Source: Streptomyces fulvoviolaceus (GTDB lineage: Bacteria; Actinomycetota; Actinomycetes; Streptomycetales; Streptomycetaceae). From it: DNA of 64,000 nucleotides. The stretch lies in NCBI RefSeq assembly GCF_000718165.1, contig NZ_JOEY01000036.1, positions 1-64,000 on the forward strand, written 5' to 3'. Position numbers and translations under genes: made by a program. Under the pieces are notes generated by a model. It did not search any database and was not told the DNA's origin. It was given only the letters and a program-made list of their open reading frames with translations. Shown in pieces: positions 52,701 through 61,394 of this stretch; positions within the stretch are counted from its first letter, which is position 1; each line of letters starts with the position of its first letter.

Positions 52701-53349
52701 CCACCGGGCCGAGCAGGAGAAGCGGCTCAAGGCCGCCGAACGCGCCTACCAGCAGCTCGGCAAGGTCAACCCGCTCGCCCTGGAGGAGTTCGCGGCGCTG
52801 GAGGAGCGCCACAAGTTCCTCAGCGAGCAGCTGGAGGACCTGAAGAAGACCCGCGCCGACCTGCTCCAGGTCGTCAAGGAGGTCGACGAGCGGGTCGAGC
52901 AGGTCTTCACCGAGGCGTTCCGGGACACGGCGCTCCAGTTCGAGGGCGTCTTCAGCCGGCTGTTCCCGGGTGGTGAGGGGCGACTCATCCTGACCGATCC
53001 CGACAACATGCTCACCACCGGTGTCGACGTCGAGGCCCGGCCGCCGGGCAAGAAGGTCAAGCGGCTGTCGCTGCTCTCCGGCGGGGAGCGGTCGCTGACC
53101 GCCGTCGCGATGCTGGTGTCGATCTTCAAGGCCCGGCCCAGCCCGTTCTATGTGATGGACGAGGTCGAGGCCGCCCTCGACGACACCAACCTCCAGCGGC
53201 TGATCCGGATCATGCAGGAGCTGCAGGAGGCCTCGCAGCTGATCGTGATCACGCACCAGAAGCGGACCATGGAGGTCGCCGACGCGCTGTACGGCGTCTC
53301 CATGCAGGGCGACGGTGTGTCGAAGGTCATCTCACAGCGCCTGCGCTAG
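49747..53349 (+). CDS. smc: Chromosome segregation ATPase SMC
   Basis: A 1200-residue condensin subunit that compacts and separates chromosomes with ScpA and ScpB. The N-terminal ABC half has FKSFAS and Walker A GPNGSGKSN (about residues 34-42); long coiled coils flank a hinge (about 499-655, GALLGAKDRLTGLLGPAAEL to LLGAHFAHGGS); the C-terminal half has signature LLSGGERSLTAVAML and Walker B FYVMDEVEAALDD. GTG 49747. About residues 583-602 in the hinge are encoded by an interspersed DNA repeat (see 51500-51528). Confidence 0.96.
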   Translation: MHLKALTLRGFKSFASATTLRFEPGITCVVGPNGSGKSNVVDALSWVMGEQGAKSLRGGKMEDVIFAGTTGRPPLGRAEVSLTIDNSDGALPIEYAEVTITRIMFRNGGSEYQINGDTCRLLDIQELLSDSGIGREMHVIVGQGQLDSVLHADPMGRRAFIEEAAGVLKHRKRKEKALRKLDAMQANLARVQDLTDELRRQLKPLGRQAAVARRAAVIQADLRDARLRLLADDLVRLRQALTAEIADEAALKERKEAAELELKKALQREALLEDEVRQLTPRLQRGQQTWYELSQLAERVRGTISLADARVKSATSAPPEERRGRDPEDMEREAARIREQEAELEAALEAAEHALEDTVAHRAELERELAQEERRLKDVARAIADRREGLARLNGQVNAARSRAASAQAEIDRLAAARDEAQERAFAAQEEYEALKAEVDGLDAGDAELGEQHEAAKAALAEAEAALTAAREATTAAERKRAATQARHEALALGLRRKDGTGALLGAKDRLTGLLGPAAELLTVTPGHEVALAAAFGAAADALAVTSPSAAADAIRLLRKQDGGRASLLLAGVPEEPMSGETPLRGAGNRATSHDEPVDAQRPHAADFVRGPSDLMPAVRRLLRGIVVVDTLEDAEELVYARPDLTAVTAEGDLLGAHFAHGGSAGAPSLLEVQASVDEAAAELEELAVRCEELAEAQHAAVDRRKASAASVEELGERRRTADREKSAVAQQLGRLSGQARGAAGEAERSTAAAARAQEALERALQEVEELAERLEVAEEMPVEEEPDTSVRDRLAADGANARQTEMEARLQVRTHEERVKGLAGRADSLDRAARAERDARARAEQRRARLRHEAAVAEAVASGARQLLLHVEVSLARADEERTAAEAAKARREQELTAARSTGRDLKAELDKLTDSVHRGEVLGAEKRMRIEQLETKALEELGVEPAGLVAEYGPQQPVPPSLAAEGEELPEDPEHPRNQPKQFHRAEQEKRLKAAERAYQQLGKVNPLALEEFAALEERHKFLSEQLEDLKKTRADLLQVVKEVDERVEQVFTEAFRDTALQFEGVFSRLFPGGEGRLILTDPDNMLTTGVDVEARPPGKKVKRLSLLSGGERSLTAVAMLVSIFKARPSPFYVMDEVEAALDDTNLQRLIRIMQELQEASQLIVITHQKRTMEVADALYGVSMQGDGVSKVISQRLR
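51500..51528. repeat. Interspersed repeat core inside the smc hinge
   Basis: GGGGCGCGGGG-AACC-GCGCGACCAGCCAC matches the ends of the intergenic repeats at 1177 and 41864 but lies in frame within smc, coding for RGAGNRATSH. The frame stays open through it. Confidence 0.7.
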
Positions 53350-53452
53350 ACCCGTGCGGTCTACACCTACCGCTACCTGCGCTTTTTAATCACTTCAACT
53401 CTTGAACACAAGTGCGTCACACGGCGTCTCATTACTCACACCGAAACCCCTG

Positions 53453-53480
53453 TTGACTTCGAAACTTGAAGGCATAGTCT
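53453..53480 (+). promoter_or_regulatory. Candidate glcP promoter
   Basis: TTGACT (53453-53458) and TAGTCT (53475-53480) spaced by 16 bp, about 105 bp before the glcP start and just upstream of a palindrome. Confidence 0.5.
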
Positions 53481-53482
53481 CT

Positions 53483-53492
53483 GCAACGTTGC
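53483..53492. promoter_or_regulatory. LacI-type palindrome at glcP
   Basis: Perfect palindrome GCAACGTTGC with the central CG common in LacI-family operators, three bases after the candidate -10 element, an ideal blocking position. Confidence 0.5.
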
Positions 53493-53584
53493 TTTTACCT
53501 TCAGGTGGTGGGCAGCACCGAGGTGTGCGCCACTGGAAGGGTCGTCTCACGCCGGCAGCGTTGCCGGTGGCCCGAGGAGTACAC

Positions 53585-55003
53585 GTGACCAGCACAGCGC
53601 AGGCACCCAAGTCAGGAGCCGGTACGGCTCATCCCGAACATCTCGGGCACGTCATCTTCATCGCGGCGGCGGCCGCGATGGGCGGTTTCCTCTTCGGCTA
53701 CGACAGCTCCGTGATCAACGGCGCCGTCGAGGCCATCCGGGGCCGCTACGACATCGGCTCCGCGGCCCTGGCACAGGTCATCGCCATCGCCCTGATCGGC
53801 TGCGCCATCGGCGCCGCGACCGCCGGCCGGATAGCGGACCGGATCGGCCGTATCCGCTGCATGCAGATCTCCGCCGTGCTCTTCACGGTCAGCGCCGTCG
53901 GCTCGGCGCTCCCCTTCTCGCTGTACGACCTCGCTTTCTGGCGCGTCATCGGCGGCTTCGCCATCGGCATGGCCTCGGTCATCGGCCCCGCCTACATCGC
54001 CGAGGTCGCCCCGCCGGCCTACCGCGGTCGCCTCGGCTCCTTCCAGCAGGCCGCGATCGTCATCGGCATCGCCATCTCGCAGCTGGTCAACTGGGGTCTG
54101 CTGAACGCCGCCGGCGGTGACCAGCGCGGCAAGCTGATGGGCCTGGAGGCCTGGCAGGTCATGCTCGGCGTCATGGTGATCCCGGCCATCCTCTACGGCC
54201 TGCTCTCCTTCGCGATCCCCGAGTCCCCGCGCTTCCTGATCTCCGTCGGCAAGCACGAGCGCGCCCGCGAGATCCTCAAGGAGGTCGAGGGCGAGAACAT
54301 CGACATGGACGCCCGTGTCGCCGAGATCGAGCACGGCATGCACAGCGAGCACAAGTCCACCTTCAAGGACCTGCTCGGCGGCTCCTTCTTCTTCAAGCCG
54401 ATCGTCTGGATCGGCATCGGCCTCTCGGTCTTCCAGCAGTTCGTCGGCATCAACGTCGCGTTCTACTACTCCTCGACGCTGTGGCAGTCGGTCGGCGTCG
54501 ACCCGACGGACTCGTTCTTCTACTCGTTCACGACGTCGATCATCAACATCGTCGGCACCGTGATCGCCATGATCTTCGTGGACCGCGTCGGCCGTAAGCC
54601 GCTGGCCCTCATCGGCTCCGTCGGCATGGTCATCGGTCTCGGCCTCGAGGCCTGGGCCTTCTCGTTCGACCTGGTCGACGGCCAGCTGCCGGCCACCCAG
54701 GGCTGGGTCGCGCTGATCGCGGCGCACGTCTTCGTCCTCTTCTTCGCCCTCTCCTGGGGTGTCGTGGTCTGGGTCTTCCTCGGCGAGATGTTCCCGAACA
54801 GGATCCGCGCCGCCGCGCTGGGCGTCGCCGCCGCCGCGCAGTGGATCGCCAACTGGGCCATCACCGCGAGCTTCCCGTCGCTGGCCGACTGGAACCTCTC
54901 CGCGACCTACGTGATCTACACGATCTTCGCCGCGCTCTCCATCCCGTTCGTCCTCAAGTACGTCAAGGAGACGAAGGGCAAGGCGCTGGAGGAGATGGGT
55001 TGA
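53585..55003 (+). CDS. glcP: Glucose permease, MFS sugar porter
   Basis: A 472-residue 12-segment sugar/H+ symporter. Sugar-porter motifs: GGFLFGYDSSVINGA in TM1, GRIADRIGR after TM2, PESPRFLI after TM6, FQQFVGINVAFYY in TM7, VDRVGRKPL after TM8. Same length as I recall for S. coelicolor GlcP, the main glucose transporter of carbon repression, at the same place after smc. GTG 53585 behind GAGGAG. The promoter carries a LacI-type palindrome. Confidence 0.93.
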   Translation: MTSTAQAPKSGAGTAHPEHLGHVIFIAAAAAMGGFLFGYDSSVINGAVEAIRGRYDIGSAALAQVIAIALIGCAIGAATAGRIADRIGRIRCMQISAVLFTVSAVGSALPFSLYDLAFWRVIGGFAIGMASVIGPAYIAEVAPPAYRGRLGSFQQAAIVIGIAISQLVNWGLLNAAGGDQRGKLMGLEAWQVMLGVMVIPAILYGLLSFAIPESPRFLISVGKHERAREILKEVEGENIDMDARVAEIEHGMHSEHKSTFKDLLGGSFFFKPIVWIGIGLSVFQQFVGINVAFYYSSTLWQSVGVDPTDSFFYSFTTSIINIVGTVIAMIFVDRVGRKPLALIGSVGMVIGLGLEAWAFSFDLVDGQLPATQGWVALIAAHVFVLFFALSWGVVVWVFLGEMFPNRIRAAALGVAAAAQWIANWAITASFPSLADWNLSATYVIYTIFAALSIPFVLKYVKETKGKALEEMG

Positions 55004-55065
55004 GCAGCCCCCAGGAACTCGGGGAGATGGGCCACAACCCCGCTGCCCCTCTCCCCGTACCCCCG

Positions 55066-55106
55066 CCGCCGCCCCGGCTCGGCCACTGACCGAGCCGGGG
55101 CGGCGG
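55066..55106. terminator. Bidirectional terminator after glcP
   Basis: A perfect 17-bp stem (CCGCCGCCCCGGCTCGG) with a 7-nt loop, between converging glcP and the gene at 55115. Confidence 0.85.
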
Positions 55107-55114
55107 TGTCGTCG

Positions 55115-55492
55115 TCACCAGATGAGGACGCCGGCCCCGAGCTCCTGGGCGCGCAGGGCGGTCGCCTCGATGTTGTCCAGCCGGGACTCGATCCCGCTCT
55201 CGTGCTCGGCGAGTTCCCGGGGGCGCCGTGTGGTGGTGGCGATCAGCTTGAGGTTCGCCCGCAGCAGCGCGATCTCCTCCAGGAACTCGACGACCGTGTC
55301 CGCCTCCACGAACAGGTTGCTCACGGCCAACACCGGCATGAAGCGGGCACCCAGCGAGCGCACCGTCTCGGAACCCCACACCGTTTCGCGCCAGATCTCG
55401 AACCCGGCCGAGTCGTTGCACCCCTCCGGGACGTCGAGGACCAGCCACTCGCCGGTCGCGTCCCGCACGAACACGTCCACGCACAGACTCAT
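55115..55492 (-). CDS. Conserved hypothetical protein
   Basis: A 125-residue soluble protein (VDVFVRDATGEWLVLDVPEG, EIWRETVWGSETVRSLGARF, VEFLEEIALLRANLKLIA). Codon use is typical and the frame ends at the glcP terminator. I do not recognise a domain. ATG 55492. The LLM oxidoreductase gene ends 37 bp upstream on the same strand, so the two may be co-transcribed. Confidence 0.7.
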   Translation of the reverse strand: MSLCVDVFVRDATGEWLVLDVPEGCNDSAGFEIWRETVWGSETVRSLGARFMPVLAVSNLFVEADTVVEFLEEIALLRANLKLIATTTRRPRELAEHESGIESRLDNIEATALRAQELGAGVLIW

Positions 55493-55529
55493 GGGCCCAG
55501 TGGATCACCGCATCGGCGGACCGCGCAGG

Positions 55530-56501
55530 TCAATTCTCCAGCGCCGGCAGCACCTCCTCCGCGAACAGCCGCAGACTCCGCCACCCCTCCTCCACCGGCA
55601 TCCCGCCCGCCAGCGGATGCAGAACGAGGTTGTCCAGGCCCTGGGCCACGCACGCGTCCGGAGTGAGGATCCGGTAGACGCCCTCGGCGCGCAGCTCGTC
55701 CACGCTCGTGGCCGCCGACCGCACCGCCGAGTGGATGGCCCCGGACTGCCAGGAGGCGTACGTCCGCGCCTCGTGGAGGAAGCACGAGCCGTACGAGGCC
55801 CACGCCTCGTCCGGGTTCTCGGCGATGTGCAGCAGCGGCGTCTCGGCGGCGGGCATCATCGTCCAGCCCTCCGTGCCGTACTCGACGAGCCGCTCCTTGT
55901 AGTACGCCTCCAGCTCCGGCAGATGCGCGCTGGGGAAGAAGGGCAGGCCGAGCCGGGCGGCCCGGCGGGCGGCGGCCTTGGAGGAACCCCCGACCAGGAG
56001 GAGGGGGTGCGGGTCGGTGAAGGGGCGCGGGGTGACCCGTACCGTACGGCCCCGGTAGTCGAACTCCTCGCCTGTCCACGCCTTCAGCACCGTCTCCAGC
56101 AGTTCGTCCTGGAGCTTGCCGCGCCGCTTCCAGTCCACGTCGAACTGCGCGTACTCCTCGGGCCGGTACCCGATCCCGGCGACCGTCACCAGCCGCCCGC
56201 CGCTCAGCAGATCGAGTACGGCGATGTCCTCGGCCAGCCGCAATGGGTCGTGCAGCGGGCCGATCACCGCCGAGACCGTGACCGCGATGCGCCGGGTCGC
56301 TCCGAAGACCGCGCCCGCGAAGGCGAAGGGCGAGGGCAGCCAGTTGTTCGCGACGCCGTGGTGCTCCTCGGTCTGCACGGTGGTGATCCCGTGCTCGTCG
56401 GCGTACGCGGCCATCTCCAGGGCCGCCTTGTAGCGGGCGCGGAGGGAGGCGGGGGTCGCGCCGGGTTCGACGAGGTTGAAGCGTACGACCGTGACAGGCA
56501 T
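55530..56501 (-). CDS. LLM-class flavin-dependent oxidoreductase
   Basis: A 323-residue luciferase-like TIM-barrel protein (TTVQTEEHHGVANNWLPSPF, AVIGPLHDPLRLAEDIAVLDLLSGGRL, PLLLVGGSSKAAARRAARLG). Members use FMN or F420; the PLRLAEDIAVLDLLSGGR helix is typical of both. Substrate unknown. ATG 56501. F420 use is conceivable because cofC is in the genome, but the sequence does not decide. Confidence 0.85.
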   Translation of the reverse strand: MPVTVVRFNLVEPGATPASLRARYKAALEMAAYADEHGITTVQTEEHHGVANNWLPSPFAFAGAVFGATRRIAVTVSAVIGPLHDPLRLAEDIAVLDLLSGGRLVTVAGIGYRPEEYAQFDVDWKRRGKLQDELLETVLKAWTGEEFDYRGRTVRVTPRPFTDPHPLLLVGGSSKAAARRAARLGLPFFPSAHLPELEAYYKERLVEYGTEGWTMMPAAETPLLHIAENPDEAWASYGSCFLHEARTYASWQSGAIHSAVRSAATSVDELRAEGVYRILTPDACVAQGLDNLVLHPLAGGMPVEEGWRSLRLFAEEVLPALEN

Positions 56502-56567
56502 GGGACGTCCCCCTTCACGCGGTTTCGGACGGTGGAGGGGGACGGTAGCTGACGGTACGTCAGATCG

Positions 56568-57330
56568 CTATGGGTGCGGGCTCCTCGACGGGGGCCGTCT
56601 TCTTGGGGGCCGCCGGCTTCGGCAGTACGGCCCGCCGCGTTGACCGAGACCGCCCAGTGCCGCGGGACCTCGAAGCCGAGGGTTTGGGCGGTGAAGCCCG
56701 CCGAGGAAGGAGACCGGGTCGGAGGCGGAGGCGGAGGCGGAGGTCAGGTCGGGGGTCGCGGAGGCCATGACCAGACCCATGCGGACCATCGGCAGGACGA
56801 CGATGCCGGCGCCGCCCACCGTGTTGCGTACGATCGCCGCCCCGGCAGATGGCGCGTGCAGTCGGGGGAGGCCGGCACCCAGCTGATGCCGCCTGCGGCG
56901 ACCAGGCCGATGCCCGTGATCATCGCGGACGTGAGCCCTGCGCCCTGCCCGAAGCCCTTGCCTCAGTCCGTCTCGACGACCAGATGGCCGAGCACCAGCA
57001 CGGAGAAAGCGCCGAAGAAGCAGGTCGCCCACCTGGTGCACTTCTGTACGGCGCCGATGCCCAGGCCCGAGATCGCAAACGTCGTGATCACGAAGAGCAG
57101 CGCATAGGCGCCGGTCACCGCGTTGATCGTCTCCCAGCCCCAGCGGGCGATCCAGATCAGCGAGCCGGGCAGTAGATTGCCGCGTTGCCCGAAGACCGCA
57201 CGGGAGAGGGCCATGCCGGGAGCGCCTCCGCGCTTGCCGGCGATGCCGATCAGCCCGACCAGGCCGGACGACACCGACAGGCCCGCTCCCATGGTCAGGA
57301 GCAGGGCGTTGAGGGCGCTGAGGGTGTGTC
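56568..57330 (-). pseudogene. Decayed NCS1-type permease (cytosine/purine family)
   Basis: The minus strand from 57330 to 56963 reads TLSALNALLLTMGAGLS, GGAPGMALSRAVFGQRGN and IWIARWGWETINAVTGAYAL, NCS1 transporter sequence. A TGA follows GHLVVETD at 56963; the same frame goes on with MITGIGLVAAGGISWVPASPD and then shifts to TVGGAGIVVLPMVRMGLVMA. N-terminal and C-terminal parts are missing. So at least one nonsense change, one frameshift and two truncations are visible. Original role: uptake of a nucleobase or related compound. Confidence 0.8.
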
Positions 57331-57534
57331 GCGGACCACGTCATGGGCCGTGACACGCTCTGGGGACGCTGCGCGTACTCTGACCCGCTCGGATACTGGA
57401 CGGGTTGTGACCCCGCCCGAAGGGGCTTCCCGCCGACGCGAGGTCGGGCGGCGGACCAGCCCGGCTCGCAGGGCACGAAGCCCTCCGCCGACAACGAAGG
57501 CCCGCGCGGGAGGTCACGCCATACTGGAGCTGTT

Positions 57535-58746
57535 ATGGAAACCGTCATCCTTGCTGTAGTCATCGCCGTGGTCGTGCTCGGTGTGCTCGGCGGGCTCGTC
57601 GTCGGCAGCCGGCGCAAGAAGTCGCTGCCCCCGCCGCCCCCCGCCGCGCCCGACATCACCGCCCCTCCGGCCGAGCCGCACGTCGGCGACGAGGCCGAGA
57701 CGCCGCGCGACGAACCGCGCCGCACGATAGAGGAGGTGGACCTTCCCGACGGCTCGACGCCGGTCGCCGTCGAGGAACCGCCGGTCGTCGAGGAACTCCC
57801 GCCGACCGAGATCGAGGTACCGGAGCCCACCGCCGGACGCCTCGTCCGGCTGCGCGCCCGCCTCTCCCGCTCGCAGAACGCCCTGGGCAAGGGCCTGCTC
57901 ACGCTGCTGTCGCGCGAGCACCTCGACGAGGACACCTGGGAGGAGATCGAGGACATCCTCCTCACCGCCGACGTCGGCGTCGCACCCACCCAGGAGCTGG
58001 TCGACGCCCTGCGCGAGCGCGTGAAGATCCTCGGCACCCGATCCCCCGACGAGCTGCGCGGCCTGCTGCGCGAGGAACTGCTCAAGCTCGTCGGTACCGA
58101 CTTCGACCGCACGGTGAAGACCGAGCCGGAGAACAGCAAGCCCGGCATCGTGATGGTCGTCGGCGTCAACGGCACCGGCAAGACCACCACCACCGGCAAG
58201 CTCGCCCGCGTCCTGGTGGCCGACGGCCGCAGTGTCGTGCTCGGCGCCGCCGACACCTTCCGTGCCGCCGCCGCCGACCAGCTCCAGACCTGGGGCGACC
58301 GGGTGGGTGCCCACACCGTGCGCGGCCCCGAGGCCGGCGACCCGGCCTCCGTCGCCTTCGACGCGGTCAAGGAGGGCAAGGAGATGGGCTCGGACGTCGT
58401 GCTCATCGACACCGCCGGCCGCCTCCACACCAAGACCGGCCTCATGGACGAGCTCGGCAAGGTCAAGCGGGTCGTGGAGAAGCACGCGCCGCTCGACGAG
58501 GTGCTGCTGGTCCTGGACGCGACGACGGGGCAGAACGGCCTTGTCCAGGCCCGTGTATTCGCCGAGGTCGTCGACATCACCGGCATCGTGCTGACCAAGC
58601 TGGACGGCACGGCGAAGGGCGGCATCGTGATCGCGGTGCAGCGCGAGCTGGGTGTTCCGGTCAAGCTGGTGGGTCTCGGCGAGGGTGCGGACGACCTGGC
58701 GCCGTTCGAGCCGGAGGCGTTCGTCGATGCACTTATCGGCGACTGA
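57535..58746 (+). CDS. ftsY: Signal recognition particle receptor FtsY
   Basis: A 403-residue SRP receptor GTPase delivering nascent membrane proteins to SecYEG. A hydrophobic N-terminal segment (about 3-25) and basic RRKK are followed by a Pro/acidic linker (about 30-100) and the NG domain: VGVNGTGKTTTTGKLA, AADTFRAAAADQL, IDTAGRLHTK, TKLDGTAKGG. ATG 57535 behind GGAG. A single membrane anchor replaces the acidic A domain of E. coli, typical for actinobacteria. Confidence 0.96.
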   Translation: METVILAVVIAVVVLGVLGGLVVGSRRKKSLPPPPPAAPDITAPPAEPHVGDEAETPRDEPRRTIEEVDLPDGSTPVAVEEPPVVEELPPTEIEVPEPTAGRLVRLRARLSRSQNALGKGLLTLLSREHLDEDTWEEIEDILLTADVGVAPTQELVDALRERVKILGTRSPDELRGLLREELLKLVGTDFDRTVKTEPENSKPGIVMVVGVNGTGKTTTTGKLARVLVADGRSVVLGAADTFRAAAADQLQTWGDRVGAHTVRGPEAGDPASVAFDAVKEGKEMGSDVVLIDTAGRLHTKTGLMDELGKVKRVVEKHAPLDEVLLVLDATTGQNGLVQARVFAEVVDITGIVLTKLDGTAKGGIVIAVQRELGVPVKLVGLGEGADDLAPFEPEAFVDALIGD

Positions 58747-58763
58747 ACAGTCGTATCGACGAA

Positions 58764-58804
58764 GAAGCGCCCGCCCCCAAGGTGCAGTTGGGAGCGGGCG
58801 CTTC
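58764..58804. terminator. Bidirectional terminator ftsY / primase-like gene
   Basis: A 17-bp stem with one mismatch (left arm GAAGCGCCCGCCCCCAA) and a 7-nt loop, between converging genes. Confidence 0.8.
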
Positions 58805-58815
58805 GCTGTGTACGT

Positions 58816-59472
58816 CTACGCCCGCGACCGGTGCGCCACGTATGCCAGCGTCCCCAGCAGCAACCGTGCGGCGGGCGGCTTCGTCGCCGTGTCCAACGCG
58901 GGGGAGCGGAGCCACTGCACGGGGCCCAGGCCGCCGCGGTCGGACGGTGGGGCCGTGATGTGGGTGCCGGGGCCGAGGCCGTGCAGGTCGAGGGAGGTCG
59001 GGTCGTCCCAGCCCATGCGGTAGAGGAGTTCGGGGAGTCCGGCGGCGGCGCCGGGGGCGACGAAGAACTGGGTGCGGCCCTCGGGGGTCGCGGTCACCGG
59101 GCCGAGAGGCAGGCCCATGCGCTCCAGCCGGACCAGGGCGCGGCGTCCGGCCGGCTCGGCCACCTCGATCACGTCGAACGCCCGGCCGACCGGCAGCATC
59201 ACCGAGGCGCCGGGGAACTCCGCCCAGGCCTTGGTCACTTCGTCGAGGGTGGCGCCGGCCGGGACCTGGGGCGCGAAGGAGAGCGGGTGGGCGCCCGGCG
59301 TACGGCAGTCCGCGAGCCCGCAGGAACAGGCGCCCGCCGCGGCCCGCGCGCCGGGGACCACGTCCCAGCCCCAGAGTCCGGTGAACTCGGCGACGGCGGT
59401 GCACTCCGACGAGCGGCCGCGCCGACGCGAGCCGGAGCGAATCTCCCGAATACCGCCGATCGTGAAGCCCAT
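58816..59472 (-). CDS. Bifunctional primase/polymerase-like protein
   Basis: A 218-residue protein resembling the Prim-Pol N-terminal domain family of actinomycetes: WGWDVVPGARA, a Cys-rich ACSCGLADCRTPGAHPLSF, then VMLPVGRAFDVIEVAE. The catalytic acidic pair is not obvious, so activity is doubtful. ATG 59472 behind GGAGGGGG. It sits between ftsY and nsdA as I recall for S. coelicolor. Role unknown. Confidence 0.72.
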   Translation of the reverse strand: MGFTIGGIREIRSGSRRRGRSSECTAVAEFTGLWGWDVVPGARAAAGACSCGLADCRTPGAHPLSFAPQVPAGATLDEVTKAWAEFPGASVMLPVGRAFDVIEVAEPAGRRALVRLERMGLPLGPVTATPEGRTQFFVAPGAAAGLPELLYRMGWDDPTSLDLHGLGPGTHITAPPSDRGGLGPVQWLRSPALDTATKPPAARLLLGTLAYVAHRSRA

Positions 59473-59906
59473 GCCCCCTCCAACGGGTCCAGCGCGCCGG
59501 TGGTTACGACACGGACGCGCAGCGTGACTCTCCGTTGCCACTTCCGGGTACCGGCGGCGCTCGGAAGTGTCCAGGGTTGCGTGCTCGGCCTCGTGCGCCC
59601 CTGAGTGCACCGCTCCGCCCACTCCCCGTCGTCCTATGTCAAGTGAATCGTGCGGAGGCGACCGTGAGTTCATTCGAAGGGGTGGCGAATGGTGGCGTTT
59701 CAGGGTTCGCCATGGCTGGACGGGTGATCGTAGGATTACTTTGAGTGCACGAGTCCTGGGGGCACATGCACTCGTGGGTATGCCGGGGGCAAGTCGGTTT
59801 CCCGTTCGAAGGATGACAACCGCCGGACGGGCGGCCCTATTTACCGGCATTCTGATAGGGCTTGGCGCACTCAGCGACAAGTGGTCTCAGGGATGGGGGC
59901 GTTCCA
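59473..59906. other. nsdA upstream region with a short ORF
   Basis: A 434-bp region before nsdA. It holds a 26-codon frame at 59664-59744 (GTG, then SSFEGVANGGVSGFAMAGR) preceded by GGAGG at five bases. This could be a leader peptide. No clear promoter hexamers are seen. Confidence 0.4.
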
Positions 59907-61394
59907 GTGGGCGGCAACGGCGGAAGCGGGACGAGCGCCGCGAGCGGTGCGCAGGCTGACAAGCGCCCCAACGAGCTGCTCACCTCGTGGTTCGTGCGCA
60001 GCGGCTGGTCGAAGGGCGAGCTCGCCCGCCAGGTCAACCGCCGGGCCCGCCAGTTGGGGGCCAACCACATCTCCACCGACACCTCGCGCGTGCGCCGCTG
60101 GCTGGACGGTGAGAACCCCCGCGAACCCATCCCCAGGATCCTGTCCGAGCTGTTCTCCGAGCGGTTCGGCTGCGTCGTCTCCGTCGAGGACCTCGGTCTG
60201 CGCGCCGCCCGCCAGTCACCCTCCGCGTCCGGAGTCGACCTGCCCTGGACGGGCCCGCAGACCGTGGCTCTGCTCAGCGAGTTCTCGCGCAGCGACCTCA
60301 TGCTGGCGCGGCGCGGCTTCCTCGGGACCTCGCTGGCCCTGTCCGCGGGCCCGTCCCTCATCGAGCCCATGCAGCGCTGGCTCGTGCCCGCGCCCCAGGC
60401 TCTGCACCACGAGCCCGAATCCGCCTCCCGTCGTGGCGGGAGGCTCTCCCGGCCCGAGCTGGACCTCCTCGAGTCGACCACGGTGATGTTCCGCCAGTGG
60501 GACGCCCAGTGCGGCGGCGGGCTGCGCCGCAAGGCGGTCGTCGGCCAGCTGCACGAGGTCACCGACCTCCTCCAGGAACCCCAGCCCGAGACCACCACCC
60601 GCAAGCTCTTCAAGGTCGCCGCCGAGCTCGCCGAACTGGCCGGCTGGATGTCGTACGACGTCGGGCTGCAGCCCACCGCGCAGAAGTACTTCGTCCTCGC
60701 CCTGCACGCCGCCAAGGAGGCGGGCGACAAGCCGCTCGGCTCGTACGTCCTCTCCAGCATGAGCCGCCAGATGATCCACCTCGGGCGGCCCGAGGACGCG
60801 CTGGAACTGATCCACCTCGCGCAGTACGGCAGCCGGGACTGCGCGAGCCCGCGCACCCAGTCGATGCTGTATGCGATGGAGGCCCGCGCCTACGCCAACA
60901 TGGGGCAGCCCGGCAAGTGCAAGCGGGCGGTCCGGATGGCCGAGGACACCTTCGCCGACGCCGACGAGTGGGACGACCCGGACCCCGACTGGATCCGCTT
61001 CTTCTCCGAGGCCGAGCTGTACGGCGAGAACTCCCACTCCTTCCGCGACCTGGCCTACGTCGCCGGCCGCAGCCCCACCTACGCCTCCCTGGCCGAGCCC
61101 CTGATGCAGCGGGGCGTGGAGCTCTTCTCGAAGGACGGCGAGCACCAGCGGTCGTACGCACTGAACCTCATCGGCATGGCCACGGTGCACCTGCTGCAGC
61201 GGGAGCCCGAGCAGAGCACGGTGCTGGCCGAGCAGGCGATGTACATCGCCAAGAAGGTCCGCTCCGAGCGGGTCAACACTCGTATTCGAAAGACGGTGGA
61301 CACGGCCGTACGCGATTTCGGTGATCTCGCCGAGGTCGTCGACCTGACGGACAAGCTCGCCATCGAGCTGCCAGAGACCGCGGAAGCGGTCTGA
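59907..61394 (+). CDS. nsdA: NsdA, negative regulator of differentiation
   Basis: A 495-residue protein. The N-terminus (NELLTSWFVRSGWSKGELARQVNRRARQLG, STDTSRVRRWLDGENPR) is helix-turn-helix-like; the rest is TPR-like helices (QPTAQKYFVLALHAAKEAGD, EDALELIHLAQYG, MLYAMEARAYANMGQPGKC). In S. coelicolor loss of nsdA increases sporulation and antibiotic production. GTG 59907 gives the recalled homologue start; ATG-type starts upstream lack support. A decayed copy of its 3' end lies at 62570-62723. Confidence 0.9.
   Translation: MGGNGGSGTSAASGAQADKRPNELLTSWFVRSGWSKGELARQVNRRARQLGANHISTDTSRVRRWLDGENPREPIPRILSELFSERFGCVVSVEDLGLRAARQSPSASGVDLPWTGPQTVALLSEFSRSDLMLARRGFLGTSLALSAGPSLIEPMQRWLVPAPQALHHEPESASRRGGRLSRPELDLLESTTVMFRQWDAQCGGGLRRKAVVGQLHEVTDLLQEPQPETTTRKLFKVAAELAELAGWMSYDVGLQPTAQKYFVLALHAAKEAGDKPLGSYVLSSMSRQMIHLGRPEDALELIHLAQYGSRDCASPRTQSMLYAMEARAYANMGQPGKCKRAVRMAEDTFADADEWDDPDPDWIRFFSEAELYGENSHSFRDLAYVAGRSPTYASLAEPLMQRGVELFSKDGEHQRSYALNLIGMATVHLLQREPEQSTVLAEQAMYIAKKVRSERVNTRIRKTVDTAVRDFGDLAEVVDLTDKLAIELPETAEAV

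Noticed and set aside
58816..59472. Active DNA primase
   Set aside because: Only loose resemblance to Prim-Pol N-terminal domains; catalytic acidic residues could not be placed, so only a family-like call is given.
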